The position numbers and the translations under genes are program-made. From the NCBI GenBank assembly GCA_002426795.1, contig DINQ01000004.1, positions 62,001 through 126,000 of the forward strand: a stretch of 64,000 bases of DNA. Reading direction: 5' to 3'. A model generated the notes under the pieces. The model saw nothing but the letters and a program-made list of their open reading frames with translations. It was not told the DNA's origin and ran no database searches. Positions 55,219 through 63,705 of this stretch are shown here, piece after piece (positions within the stretch are counted from its first letter, which is position 1; every line of letters starts with the position of its first letter). The DNA is from Bacteroidales bacterium UBA5536 (GTDB lineage: Bacteria > Bacteroidota > Bacteroidia > Bacteroidales > F082).

Positions 55219-56123
55219 TCGATACAATTAAAATGGGTAGGCTAAAATGGCATCACATCTTAAACCCAAACGAGGAAGACTTTGGTTTTCTGCGCGATAA
55301 GTTTCACTTTCACCCTCTCGACATCGAAGACTGTAAGTCGGTGAACCAGCGCCCAAAAATCGACATCTACGACGATTACTACTTCCTGATTTTACACTTT
55401 CCCAATTTTGACCGCCAGAATGTTTTCATCAAAACCAAAGAAATCAAAATCTTTTGGGGTGAAGATTTTGTAATCTCACTCGAGAAATCGCCCTGGGTGG
55501 TTGGACAGCTTTTCAACGAGTTTAAAGAACGCGAAGAGCGTGACGAGGAACTTGAAGTGGGTACTTCGGATACACTTCTTTACCGCGTGCTTGAGCGCCT
55601 GATGTCGGAATCTCTTTATCTGTTGAGAAAGGTAGGCCTCGATCTGGAACTGATCAACCGGGAACTTTTTGGTAAGAAGCAGGTAAAGATCATCGAACGC
55701 ATCAGCATCACGCGTAAAAATATTATCCTGGTAAATACGATCTTCAAACCGCAACTGAGGCTGTTTCATAAATTTGAAACAGGACAAGTGAGCGGCTTTG
55801 CCGACAATATGGAAGAATACTGGGGCAATATCCTTGACTACTACCAAAAAATGTGGGACATGACGGAGGATTACGAAGACCTGATTGAGGGCCTTTCGAA
55901 AACCTTCGACTCAATGCAGACCAACAAAACCAACGAAATCATGAAGATTCTTACATTGATTTCGTCTATCATTCTGCCACTCACCTTTATCACAAGCCTA
56001 TACGGCATGAACGTGATTCTGCCATTGGCCGAAAAAACGACCGCTTTCTGGATATTGCTGGTTACCATGGGCGTGTTGAGCGTTGTCATGATTTTCTATT
56101 TCAAACGCAGACGCTGGATGTAG
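55215..56123 (+). CDS. corA: CorA family magnesium/cobalt transporter
   Basis: A 302-residue CorA-type divalent cation channel. A cytoplasmic alpha/beta and helical funnel domain makes up the first 245 residues; two C-terminal helices follow, with the YGMN ion-selectivity motif at 263-266 and a basic cytoplasmic end (KRRRWM). The start is preceded by GAGGGGAGGTAG, a very strong Shine-Dalgarno-like stretch that is unlike the other leaders in this window, and by a six-codon reading frame (55198-55218) that ends in an ATGA overlap with this gene. Confidence 0.94.
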   Translation: MIDTIKMGRLKWHHILNPNEEDFGFLRDKFHFHPLDIEDCKSVNQRPKIDIYDDYYFLILHFPNFDRQNVFIKTKEIKIFWGEDFVISLEKSPWVVGQLFNEFKEREERDEELEVGTSDTLLYRVLERLMSESLYLLRKVGLDLELINRELFGKKQVKIIERISITRKNIILVNTIFKPQLRLFHKFETGQVSGFADNMEEYWGNILDYYQKMWDMTEDYEDLIEGLSKTFDSMQTNKTNEIMKILTLISSIILPLTFITSLYGMNVILPLAEKTTAFWILLVTMGVLSVVMIFYFKRRRWM

Positions 56124-56124
56124 A

Positions 56125-56180
56125 GAGGTTGGAGGTTAGAAGTTAGAGGTTAGAAGTTAGAGGTTAGAAGTTGGAGGTAG
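56125..56180. repeat. Eight-copy heptamer tandem repeat (GARGTTR)
   Basis: Directly after corA there are eight consecutive seven-base units of the form GARGTTR, with only the last unit deviating (GAGGTAG). GAGGTTA and GAAGTTA alternate in the middle five units, so the array is a higher-order 14-base repeat. The purine-rich strand is the plus strand. It does not lie inside any gene. Confidence 0.9.
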
Positions 56181-56242
56181 TTAATAGTATTAAGTCATCC
56201 AAAACCCATCTTTGACTGGTCAAAAACGAATAAAAGTACGAT

Positions 56243-56608
56243 ATGGGTAGTACAAGTCACCTCGATGAAAAAATAGCAAAAATGACCTTTGCATCGGTTT
56301 ATCCGCATTATGTTGCGAAAATTGAGAAGAAAGGCAGAACAATAAGCGAACTTCATCAAGTGATAGAGTGGCTTACCGGTTTTGATGAAAAAAAGCTGGA
56401 ATCGCTAATTGCTGGTCAAGTTAATTTTGAAACATTCTTTAGCCAAGCCTCTTTAAATCCGAATGCGCACTTCATCACAGGTGTAATTTGTGGTTATCGT
56501 GTCGAAGAAATCGAAAATCCATTGACAAAGCAAGTCAGGTATCTCGACAAGCTGGTGGATGAATTGGCTAAAGGGCGCAAGATGGAGAAGATTTTGCGGC
56601 TTGCATAG
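56243..56608 (+). CDS. DUF2200 family protein
   Basis: A 121-residue soluble protein matching the DUF2200 family: KMTFASVYPHYVAKIEKKGR at the start, IEWLTGFD in the middle and the later FITGVICGYRVEEIENPL and YLDKLVDELAKGRKMEKIL segments. The family is widely distributed in bacteria and has no established function. It appears complete with an ATG start and no visible operon partner; the heptamer array lies about 60 bases before it. Confidence 0.85.
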   Translation: MGSTSHLDEKIAKMTFASVYPHYVAKIEKKGRTISELHQVIEWLTGFDEKKLESLIAGQVNFETFFSQASLNPNAHFITGVICGYRVEEIENPLTKQVRYLDKLVDELAKGRKMEKILRLA

Positions 56609-56881
56609 AAGGATCGTTGTTGAATGATTTGATTTTCCAGTTTTAAACATGGTTTAAATACCGTTGTAAGATTATTGCAACAGGTATTATTTCTATTTAC
56701 TTTTCCGCTAAGCCTTTGTCTGTTGGTTTAACTGCGCACTTTACAGGGGAAAACTCAATGAAATGAGAACAATATGGCTTATCTTTGCTCCTTAACAATC
56801 ATTTGCCATTGCTAGAATTTTAATCACGATCGCGTGTTTTTTTATTGTAACCTAAAAAAGCCTGCTCAACAAAAATAAAAA

Positions 56882-57802
56882 TTGATTAAACCACTGACTT
56901 TTTTCATCTTTTTGGGTTTAAGTATCGCATATTCACAAGCTCAAAGTTTTGCACCAATTGGTGCAACATGGCATTACACCGAAAAATTTGCTTTCGAAAC
57001 ATACACTTCATATTTATACATTGAAGCGACCAAAGACACGGTATTTAAAGGGAAGAACTGCAGGGTTTTAGAGAACAACGGAGGTCTTGACTGCGCTTTC
57101 CATAATGAAATGGATTTTGTTTACACTGAAGACAGCGTGGTATATATTTACACGCCCGAAATTGACAGTTTTCAGGTACTTTACAATTTCAAAGCAAAAA
57201 AAGACAGCTCATGGATCATCATATTCGAAATTGATCCTCCACTTAATCCACAATTAGACACACTGCTTGTAACTGTTGATTCGGTTTGCTTCACAACCAT
57301 CAATGACCAACCATTAAAGAAACTATTCGTTTCATATAGTTCACTAAACGAGGGCTATGAGGGCAACCATTATTACGGTGAAATTCTGGAAAGACTAGGT
57401 GATACCTATTATTTGTTTCATCTATATGGCTTGTCAGGAGTCGCCTGTGACGGAAACTATTCAGGAGGCTTAAGGTGTTATCAAGATCCTGGATTTGGTT
57501 TTTATGAAACTGGCATTGCCGATTCATGTAACATGATTTCAGGCATAGGTCTACAAAGTAATCAGGATGTTTTAAAGGTTGATATTTACCCCAATCCCAC
57601 AAATGGTAAACTTAAAATAGCATCAGACACAAAAGAAACCTTGAGTCTTTTCGTGTTTGATCTGATGGGTCAAGTAATTTACAAAGAGACTTTTGCAGAA
57701 GAAACAACCATCGATCTGTCAGCATGCAGACCGGGTTTTTATCTCATAAGCCTGAATCAAGATGCTCATATTAACACGACCAGAAAACTCGTTTTGAACT
57801 AA
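56882..57802 (+). CDS. Secreted protein with T9SS type A sorting domain
   Basis: A 306-residue secreted protein. The most likely start is TTG 56882, which opens a signal peptide (IKPLTFFIFLGLSIAYSQA); no ATG is available before it. The central 200 residues are beta-rich and unassigned, with several cysteines (for example in KNCRVL, LDCAFH and VACDGN). The last 75 residues are a T9SS sorting domain starting VDIYPNPTNG and ending TTRKLVLN. It is a likely SprA-dependent export substrate of unknown function. Its stop codon overlaps that of the convergent DAHP synthase gene by four bases. Confidence 0.85.
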   Translation: MIKPLTFFIFLGLSIAYSQAQSFAPIGATWHYTEKFAFETYTSYLYIEATKDTVFKGKNCRVLENNGGLDCAFHNEMDFVYTEDSVVYIYTPEIDSFQVLYNFKAKKDSSWIIIFEIDPPLNPQLDTLLVTVDSVCFTTINDQPLKKLFVSYSSLNEGYEGNHYYGEILERLGDTYYLFHLYGLSGVACDGNYSGGLRCYQDPGFGFYETGIADSCNMISGIGLQSNQDVLKVDIYPNPTNGKLKIASDTKETLSLFVFDLMGQVIYKETFAEETTIDLSACRPGFYLISLNQDAHINTTRKLVLN

Positions 57803-58896
57803 TCTTCGTTGGCTGCGTTAAAGATTTGTGTTTGCTTCTGAATAGAAGCTTCGTGCACAAGTTCGAGCAACATCAGCAAAAACTTACGGTCGAGACCCAT
57901 ACCGGTTCCAATAGCAAGCCGGTCTTCGATAATATGCTGCCAGCGCTTGAGTTGCAGGATCGTGATATTATTTTGCTTTTTGTATTCCCCGATTTGCGAT
58001 ACTACATCCATTCGTTTGGCCAACAGCTGCATGATTTCGCCATCCAGCTTATCGATCTCTGAGCGAAGTTCTTCCAGCTTGTACTGAAAGTCATTACTTC
58101 CTATTTTCTCCCTGATAACCAAATTGTTGATCAACTCCTTCAAATCATCAGGTGCAATCTGTTGTGCTGCATCTGTAAGAGCAATATGTGGGTTATAGTG
58201 TGATTCGATCATCAGGCCGTTGGTTTCCAAATCAAGTGCTTTCTGTGCCACACTTTGCAAAAGGTCGCGGCGGCCGGTGATGTGGCTAATGTCAGTGATG
58301 ACAGGCAATGCAGGCACCAGGCGTTTCAGCTCGATCGCAATTTCCCACATCGGAGCATTGCGATAAGGGGATTGCTTGTAATAATGAAAACCCCGATGAA
58401 CCGCACCCAGCTTGGTAATTCCCACATGGTTAAACCGCTCTAGCGCACCCATCCAGAGTTTGATATCGGGCGTAAGTGGATTTTTTACCAGAACCGGAAT
58501 ATCAAATCCTCGCAATACCTCGGCCAGTTCCTGCACCGAAAAGGGGTTCACAACCGTTCGCGCACCAACCCATAAAATGTCGATGCCATGCGCAACAGCT
58601 TGTTCAACATGCATGGGATTGGCAACTTCGGTTGTGAGCAACAGCCCGGTTTCCTCTTTCACGCGCTGCATCCATTTCAAGCCTTGAGCACCCACACCTT
58701 CGAAACCATCAGGACGCGTTCGGGGCTTCCACAGGCCGGCTCGGAAAACCTTTACTTGCGGAATGCTGGCCAGTTGCCGGGCTGTGCGTAAAAGCTGATC
58801 TTCCGACTCTGCACTGCATGGACCGGCAATAATCATTGGTTCTGCCGATGAAGGCAACCAGTTCTGTAAATGATAAATGGCAGGGTTCGGGCTCAT
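57799..58896 (-). CDS. DAHP synthase-chorismate mutase fusion
   Basis: A 365-residue two-domain enzyme. The N-terminal 255 residues are a type I-beta (KDOPS-like) 3-deoxy-7-phosphoheptulonate synthase: PMIIAGPCSAES, FRAGLWKPRTRPDGFEG, LWVGARTV and VLVKNPLTPD are present. From about residue 270 the protein is an AroQ-class chorismate mutase (EELRSEIDKLDGEIMQLLAKR). The start is set at the ATG ending 58896 that precedes the PNPAIYHL segment. Fusions in this order occur in Bacteroidota and let chorismate-pathway end points control DAHP synthesis. Confidence 0.93.
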   Translation of the reverse strand: MSPNPAIYHLQNWLPSSAEPMIIAGPCSAESEDQLLRTARQLASIPQVKVFRAGLWKPRTRPDGFEGVGAQGLKWMQRVKEETGLLLTTEVANPMHVEQAVAHGIDILWVGARTVVNPFSVQELAEVLRGFDIPVLVKNPLTPDIKLWMGALERFNHVGITKLGAVHRGFHYYKQSPYRNAPMWEIAIELKRLVPALPVITDISHITGRRDLLQSVAQKALDLETNGLMIESHYNPHIALTDAAQQIAPDDLKELINNLVIREKIGSNDFQYKLEELRSEIDKLDGEIMQLLAKRMDVVSQIGEYKKQNNITILQLKRWQHIIEDRLAIGTGMGLDRKFLLMLLELVHEASIQKQTQIFNAANED

Positions 58897-59090
58897 CTTT
58901 TTTCGAAGCGACAAAGTTAACAATTACACTGAGTAAACAATCAGGTCACCTGTTTTGTTTTGCAAATGAGGCGTAAGGCGAATGGTTGCAGCCTGCAATC
59001 GACGCGCATTTAAAATGAATCGTGAAATGAAATGCAACCAATTGGTTAAAATTTCGTTTTTTTGCACATTATTTTCAAAACACAAACAAA

Positions 59091-60530
59091 GTGAAGCGGA
59101 CAGAAATATTGCAGGCATTGCAAATGCAGGATTTATCTGGTGAAGTCAACGTAAAAGGCTGGGTAAGAACAAAAAGAGGAAGTAAAAACGTAGCGTTTAT
59201 CGCACTCAATGACGGATCAACGATTCACAATCTGCAGCTTGTGGTTGATCTGGAGCAGATTCCTGAACAAAATCTGGCGCTCATGCATACAGGCGCAGCC
59301 GTTTCGGCCACCGGAAAACTGGTACCATCTGCAGGCAGTGGCCAGAAAGTGGAACTGGCAGTTAACAGTATTGAACTACTCGGCCAGGCCAATCCGGATG
59401 AATATCCATTGCAGCCCAAGAAGCACTCGCTGGAGTTTCTGCGCGAAAAGGCACACCTGCGTTTCCGCACCAACACCTTCAGCGCTGTCGCCAGGCTTCG
59501 TCATGCCATGATTTTCGCCATTCACAAGTTTTTCAACGACCGTGGTTTCTATAACATCCACGCTCCTATCATCACCGGATCGGATGCCGAAGGAGCGGGC
59601 GAGATGTTTCAGGTGACCACACTCCCACTCGATAAATTGCCAAAAAATGAAGATGGCAGCATCGATTTTAGCGAAGATTTCTTTGGAAAACCAGCAAACC
59701 TTACTGTTTCGGGTCAGCTCGAAGCCGAGTTGGCAGCATTGGCCTTGTCGAAGGTTTACACCTTTGGACCAACATTCAGGGCAGAAAACTCAAACACTTC
59801 CCGTCATCTGGCCGAATTTTGGATGATCGAACCCGAAGTAGCATTCTACGACATCCACGACGACATGGATCTGGCTGAAGACATGTTGAAATATCTTATC
59901 AGCTATGCACTCGAAAACTGTGCTGACGATCTGGCTTTCCTGAGCAAGCGACTCGAAGAAGAAGAAAAAAACAAGAAAGCTGATGAACGCTCAATGGAAC
60001 TGGTAAACAAGCTGAAATTTGTACTCGAAAACCCCTTCGAACGCATTACCTACACCGAGGCTATCGATATTTTACGCAACTCGAACCACAACAAAAAAGG
60101 TAAGTTCCAATATCTTGTCGAAGGCTGGGGCACCGATCTGCAGTCGGAACACGAACGCTACCTGGTTGAAAAACACTTTAAAAAACCGGTGATTTTGACC
60201 GATTATCCAAAGGAAATCAAAGCTTTCTATATGAAGCAAAACGACGATGGAAAAACAGTTCGTGCAATGGACGTACTCTTTCCGGGCATCGGTGAAATCA
60301 TCGGTGGTTCGCAACGTGAGGAAGTGTATGAAAAACTCCTCAACCGCATGAACGAGATGCATATCCCGCTCGAATCAATGTGGTGGTATCTCGAAACCCG
60401 CAAGTTTGGAACAGTGCCACATGCCGGCTTCGGACTGGGTTTTGAACGCCTGATGCTTTTCGTAACTGGCATGGGTAACATCCGCGATGTAATTCCATTC
60501 CCCAGAACTCCACTCAACCTGGAATTCTAA
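59091..60530 (+). CDS. asnS: Asparaginyl-tRNA synthetase
   Basis: A 479-residue class IIb synthetase. The N-terminal OB anticodon-binding domain (about 15-105, VKGWVRTKRGSKNVAFIALND) and the class II core follow: motif 2 region FRAENSNTSRHLAEFWMIEPE and motif 3 GFGLGFERLMLF are intact. A charged insert (LEEEEKNKKADERS) sits between them. The start codon is GTG at 59091, because no ATG gives the conserved start. It charges tRNA-Asn. The gene is in the order asnS-rpoN, with 311 bases between them. Confidence 0.96.
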   Translation: MKRTEILQALQMQDLSGEVNVKGWVRTKRGSKNVAFIALNDGSTIHNLQLVVDLEQIPEQNLALMHTGAAVSATGKLVPSAGSGQKVELAVNSIELLGQANPDEYPLQPKKHSLEFLREKAHLRFRTNTFSAVARLRHAMIFAIHKFFNDRGFYNIHAPIITGSDAEGAGEMFQVTTLPLDKLPKNEDGSIDFSEDFFGKPANLTVSGQLEAELAALALSKVYTFGPTFRAENSNTSRHLAEFWMIEPEVAFYDIHDDMDLAEDMLKYLISYALENCADDLAFLSKRLEEEEKNKKADERSMELVNKLKFVLENPFERITYTEAIDILRNSNHNKKGKFQYLVEGWGTDLQSEHERYLVEKHFKKPVILTDYPKEIKAFYMKQNDDGKTVRAMDVLFPGIGEIIGGSQREEVYEKLLNRMNEMHIPLESMWWYLETRKFGTVPHAGFGLGFERLMLFVTGMGNIRDVIPFPRTPLNLEF

Positions 60531-60841
60531 ATCGAAGCCAATTAATCAGGTAATCTTCGAATGAAAAAGTAAACGCAAACAATTTCATACGTAGGTTGAC
60601 TCAACGCTTGTTTTTCAAAGGATTACCATCCAGAAAAAAACTATATCAGCTGCATAAAGGGCTATTTATTGTTTGTATTGTTCTTTTTGGGCCAGTTCTT
60701 TTGTGTCAACAAACTGCTTTTTGGTTTTGTAACAAACAGGAAGTTGGATTTTTTCTTTTCGATTTTCAATTTTGTTGTACATTCGTGTCATGTAAATGCG
60801 ACGAACAAATCAAAATTCGCCCAACCAAAACTTGTTGATCC
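60531..60841 (+). other. Intergenic region between asnS and rpoN
   Basis: Over 311 bases I see no convincing gene, RNA or terminator. A frame starting at TTG 60596 encodes a Phe/Cys-rich peptide with no family features and is judged not real. A short inverted repeat TCGAAG/CTTCGA occurs in the first 30 bases, with a loop too long to be a clear terminator. rpoN regulatory sites may lie here, but none is identifiable. Confidence 0.4.
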
Positions 60842-62320
60842 ATGCTGAATCAAAGATTACAACAGAAACTGCTGCAAAAGCTCTCGCCTCAGCAAATATT
60901 GCTGATGAAGCTCCTGCAAATTCCTTCTGTGGCTCTTGAGCAGCGCATCAAACAGGAAATTGAAGAAAATCCGGCACTTGAGGTCGAAGAAGGACTGGAA
61001 CAGGATGATCCTCAGGATGAATTTGCCGATGACGACAGCACCGACGATTACGATGAAGAGGAAGAATACGACAGTACCGACGACGAGTTTGACCTTGACG
61101 ACTACATTGAGGACGACGATATCGCATCCTACAAACTGGCAAGCAATAACAGCAGTCCCGACGATGACCGCTACGACATGCCTTTTTCGAGCGACCAGAC
61201 TTTTCATGAGTTCCTCGCACAGCAACTTGGCTATCGCAAACTCGACGAACGAAAATCGAAAATAGGAGCCTATATTATTGGCAACCTGGATGATTCTGGA
61301 TACCTGAACCGACCTCTTGATGCCCTGGCTGATGATCTTTTGTTTGCCCTGAATATCAAAACCAATAAAAAGGAATTGTTGGAAGTATTGCAGGTCATAC
61401 AGGATTTTGACCCACCAGGTGTTGGCGCACGCAACCTGCAGGAGTGTTTATTGTTACAGCTAAAACGCCTGCAAGATGAAAATCCAGATATCGACTACAG
61501 GATGTCGATCATGATTATTGATCGCTTTTTTAACGAATTCACCAAAAAGCACTACGATAAAATCATCAAGCGGGCCGAGATTTCAGAAGATGTGTTAAAA
61601 GATGCATTAAATGAAATTCTGAAGCTCAACCCAAAACCCGGCAATTCTCTCAGCGATACCGGAAAAACAAGTCAGTATGTGCTGCCCGATTTCGTGATTT
61701 ACAACAACGATGGCGAGCTCGAGTTATCGTTAAGTAGTCGGAATATGCCCGAATTACGCATTAGCAAATCGTATGCAGAAATGCTCGAGACCTATTCTGA
61801 AAACAAGAAAAACAAGGGCAACAAAGATGCGCTGATGTTTGTGAAACAGAAGATCGACTCAGCCAAATGGTTTATCGACGCCATCAGGCAGCGTCAAAAC
61901 ACGCTCTACCTCACCATGAAAGCCATCATGGATTACCAATATGCCTATTTTTCGACTGGGGACGAAACAAAGTTGCGGCCAATGATTCTGAAAGACATCG
62001 CAGAGATTGTCAACCTTGACATCTCAACCATTTCGCGCGTTGCCAACAGCAAATATGTGCAAACGGCTTTCGGAACGTTCCTGCTCAAGAGTTTTTTCAG
62101 CGAATCAATGCAAATGGATGATGGTGAAGAAGTATCGACCCGTGAGATCAAGAAAATCCTCAGCGATTGTATCGATGCCGAAAAAAAATCGAAGCCCCTT
62201 ACTGACGAGCAACTTACGACCATTCTGAAAGACAAAGGTTATAATATTGCCCGGCGTACTGTTGCCAAATACCGCGAGCAATTGAACATTCCTGTGGCAA
62301 GGCTGCGTAAAGAGTTGTAG
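60842..62320 (+). CDS. rpoN: RNA polymerase sigma-54 factor
   Basis: A 492-residue RpoN. Region I at the N terminus is Gln/Leu-rich (QQKLLQKLSPQQILLMKLLQ), region II is an unusually acidic linker (about 46-93) and region III is the core-binding and DNA-binding part. The RpoN box is seen as ARRTVAKYRE near residue 470, followed by a C-terminal LRKEL. Sigma-54 recognises -24/-12 promoters and needs activator ATPases, none of which lies in this window. A PAP2-like gene follows after three bases, so the two may be co-transcribed. Confidence 0.95.
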   Translation: MLNQRLQQKLLQKLSPQQILLMKLLQIPSVALEQRIKQEIEENPALEVEEGLEQDDPQDEFADDDSTDDYDEEEEYDSTDDEFDLDDYIEDDDIASYKLASNNSSPDDDRYDMPFSSDQTFHEFLAQQLGYRKLDERKSKIGAYIIGNLDDSGYLNRPLDALADDLLFALNIKTNKKELLEVLQVIQDFDPPGVGARNLQECLLLQLKRLQDENPDIDYRMSIMIIDRFFNEFTKKHYDKIIKRAEISEDVLKDALNEILKLNPKPGNSLSDTGKTSQYVLPDFVIYNNDGELELSLSSRNMPELRISKSYAEMLETYSENKKNKGNKDALMFVKQKIDSAKWFIDAIRQRQNTLYLTMKAIMDYQYAYFSTGDETKLRPMILKDIAEIVNLDISTISRVANSKYVQTAFGTFLLKSFFSESMQMDDGEEVSTREIKKILSDCIDAEKKSKPLTDEQLTTILKDKGYNIARRTVAKYREQLNIPVARLRKEL

Positions 62321-62323
62321 CAC

Positions 62324-62950
62324 ATGACAGATAAAGTCGAGCACTTTTTAGCACATCTTTTTTCCGTCTTTATGCACCCCCTGCTCATTCCAGGCTGGAC
62401 ATTTCTCGTCCTGATGAGCACTGGAAATTTTATGTCGCTGCAAATCCCTTTTCCGATGCGATGGACGCTCACCGGCATTATCTTCACAACCACTTTTTTT
62501 ATTCCCGCGTTGATGATTTTATTGATGTGGCATTTCAAAATGATCAGTTCGCTCAGGATGCCCTTGCGCAGTGAGCGCATGGCTCCGCTGGTAATTACGG
62601 CTGTGTTTTTCTATCTCACCTACTATTTGCTTAAGCAGATTAACCTGGCGCCACTTTTTTATTTCTACATGTTGGGAGCCACTACTCTGGCTATTTTTGG
62701 CCTGCTGATCACTATGTGGTGGAAAATAAGCCTGCACATGATTGCATTGGGAGGTATCAGTGGTGCATTTGCCGCTCTGGCATTATTATCCCGGGGCGAA
62801 TATATTAGCGCCCTTCTTATTCTGCTGATTATTAGCGGTTTAACAGCAAGCTCAAGACTTAAACTACGTGCGCACACACCCGGCGAAATATACGCCGGTT
62901 ATGCAGTAGGTGCCTTGACAATGTTCAGTCTATTTACTTTGGTTCTTTAG
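62324..62950 (+). CDS. PAP2-like membrane protein
   Basis: A 208-residue protein with about six membrane helices. It resembles the type 2 phosphatidic acid phosphatase fold in its last two-thirds: RMPLRSERMAP corresponds to the first signature, ISLHMIALGGISG to the second and SSRLKLRAHTPGEIYAGYAVG to the third. The third keeps Arg and His but has Glu where Asp is usual, and the first signature is weak, so catalysis is uncertain. It starts 3 bases after rpoN, and its stop codon overlaps that of the convergent barrel gene by four bases. Confidence 0.7.
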   Translation: MTDKVEHFLAHLFSVFMHPLLIPGWTFLVLMSTGNFMSLQIPFPMRWTLTGIIFTTTFFIPALMILLMWHFKMISSLRMPLRSERMAPLVITAVFFYLTYYLLKQINLAPLFYFYMLGATTLAIFGLLITMWWKISLHMIALGGISGAFAALALLSRGEYISALLILLIISGLTASSRLKLRAHTPGEIYAGYAVGALTMFSLFTLVL

Positions 62951-63606
62951 AAGGGTGCGATTGTAAACCCAACAGAAAGAGGATAAAATTCAGGTCCAAG
63001 ATCGCGTTGGAAAACTCTAGCTGGCTGGTAATACGCGAAAACACTGAACCATTTGTATCCCATACGAAGGGTAGGCCCGAAAGTGTATTTTTCGAGTTTA
63101 CTGATTTTGCGATTCTTTTCATAAACCCTTGGGCCAGTTGCTGTGGCATCACCCACATATTTTGTCTTACTGTCGAGTGCAACACCCAACTTGAAACCAA
63201 CACCCAATTTCCATTTATCCTTGAACCGAAAACGGAATTCGGCAGGAAAGTCAAGGTAAACAAGATTCACCTTGCTGCGCTTGTAATTGTTGGTTAATGG
63301 CACAAACTGGATCGTGTCGGCATTGAGGTCGGCAATACGTGTATCGGAGTAGAAATTCTGCGAACGGATGCCAGCACCCAATGAAAAGGTATGTTGCGAC
63401 TTGCCGAGCGGGAAATTGTATGTGGCGTGGATATTGAAGCCCTGGTTGATGGCTCGGGCATTGTAATTTGCCGGAGTACTGGTGAGGATATCAGTGTAAA
63501 AATCGAAACCAACACTGACCTTTTTACTGGTTTTGTCGGTAATAATTTGTGCATGCAAAGCTGAGGCAAACAGCATGACGGCAAAAATTGCGGCAAATTT
63601 TCTCAT
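62947..63606 (-). CDS. Outer-membrane beta-barrel protein (porin-like)
   Basis: A 219-residue protein with a signal peptide ending LHAQ20 and about eight to ten amphipathic strands. The last residues SVGFTIAPF form a C-terminal strand with a terminal Phe, typical of barrel insertion. Aromatic girdle residues flank many strands (YLDFPAEFRFRFKDKWKLGVGF and FSVFAYYQPA). It belongs to the broad PorT/OmpW-like barrel group common in Bacteroidota; a specific function is not assigned. It is convergent with the PAP2-like gene. Confidence 0.75.
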   Translation of the reverse strand: MRKFAAIFAVMLFASALHAQIITDKTSKKVSVGFDFYTDILTSTPANYNARAINQGFNIHATYNFPLGKSQHTFSLGAGIRSQNFYSDTRIADLNADTIQFVPLTNNYKRSKVNLVYLDFPAEFRFRFKDKWKLGVGFKLGVALDSKTKYVGDATATGPRVYEKNRKISKLEKYTFGPTLRMGYKWFSVFAYYQPARVFQRDLGPEFYPLSVGFTIAPF

Positions 63607-63705
63607 ACAATAATTAGTTAGATAGAAAGGGTTATACCTTATGATAACGTGGCAAAGGTAACAAATATCGTGCTGAAAGTTTTATTTTTTATCTTGACAC
63701 ACTAT

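Noticed and set aside
60596..60838. An 80-codon frame between asnS and rpoN
   Set aside because: TTG start, no initiation site, Phe/Cys-rich composition unlike neighbouring proteins and no motif.
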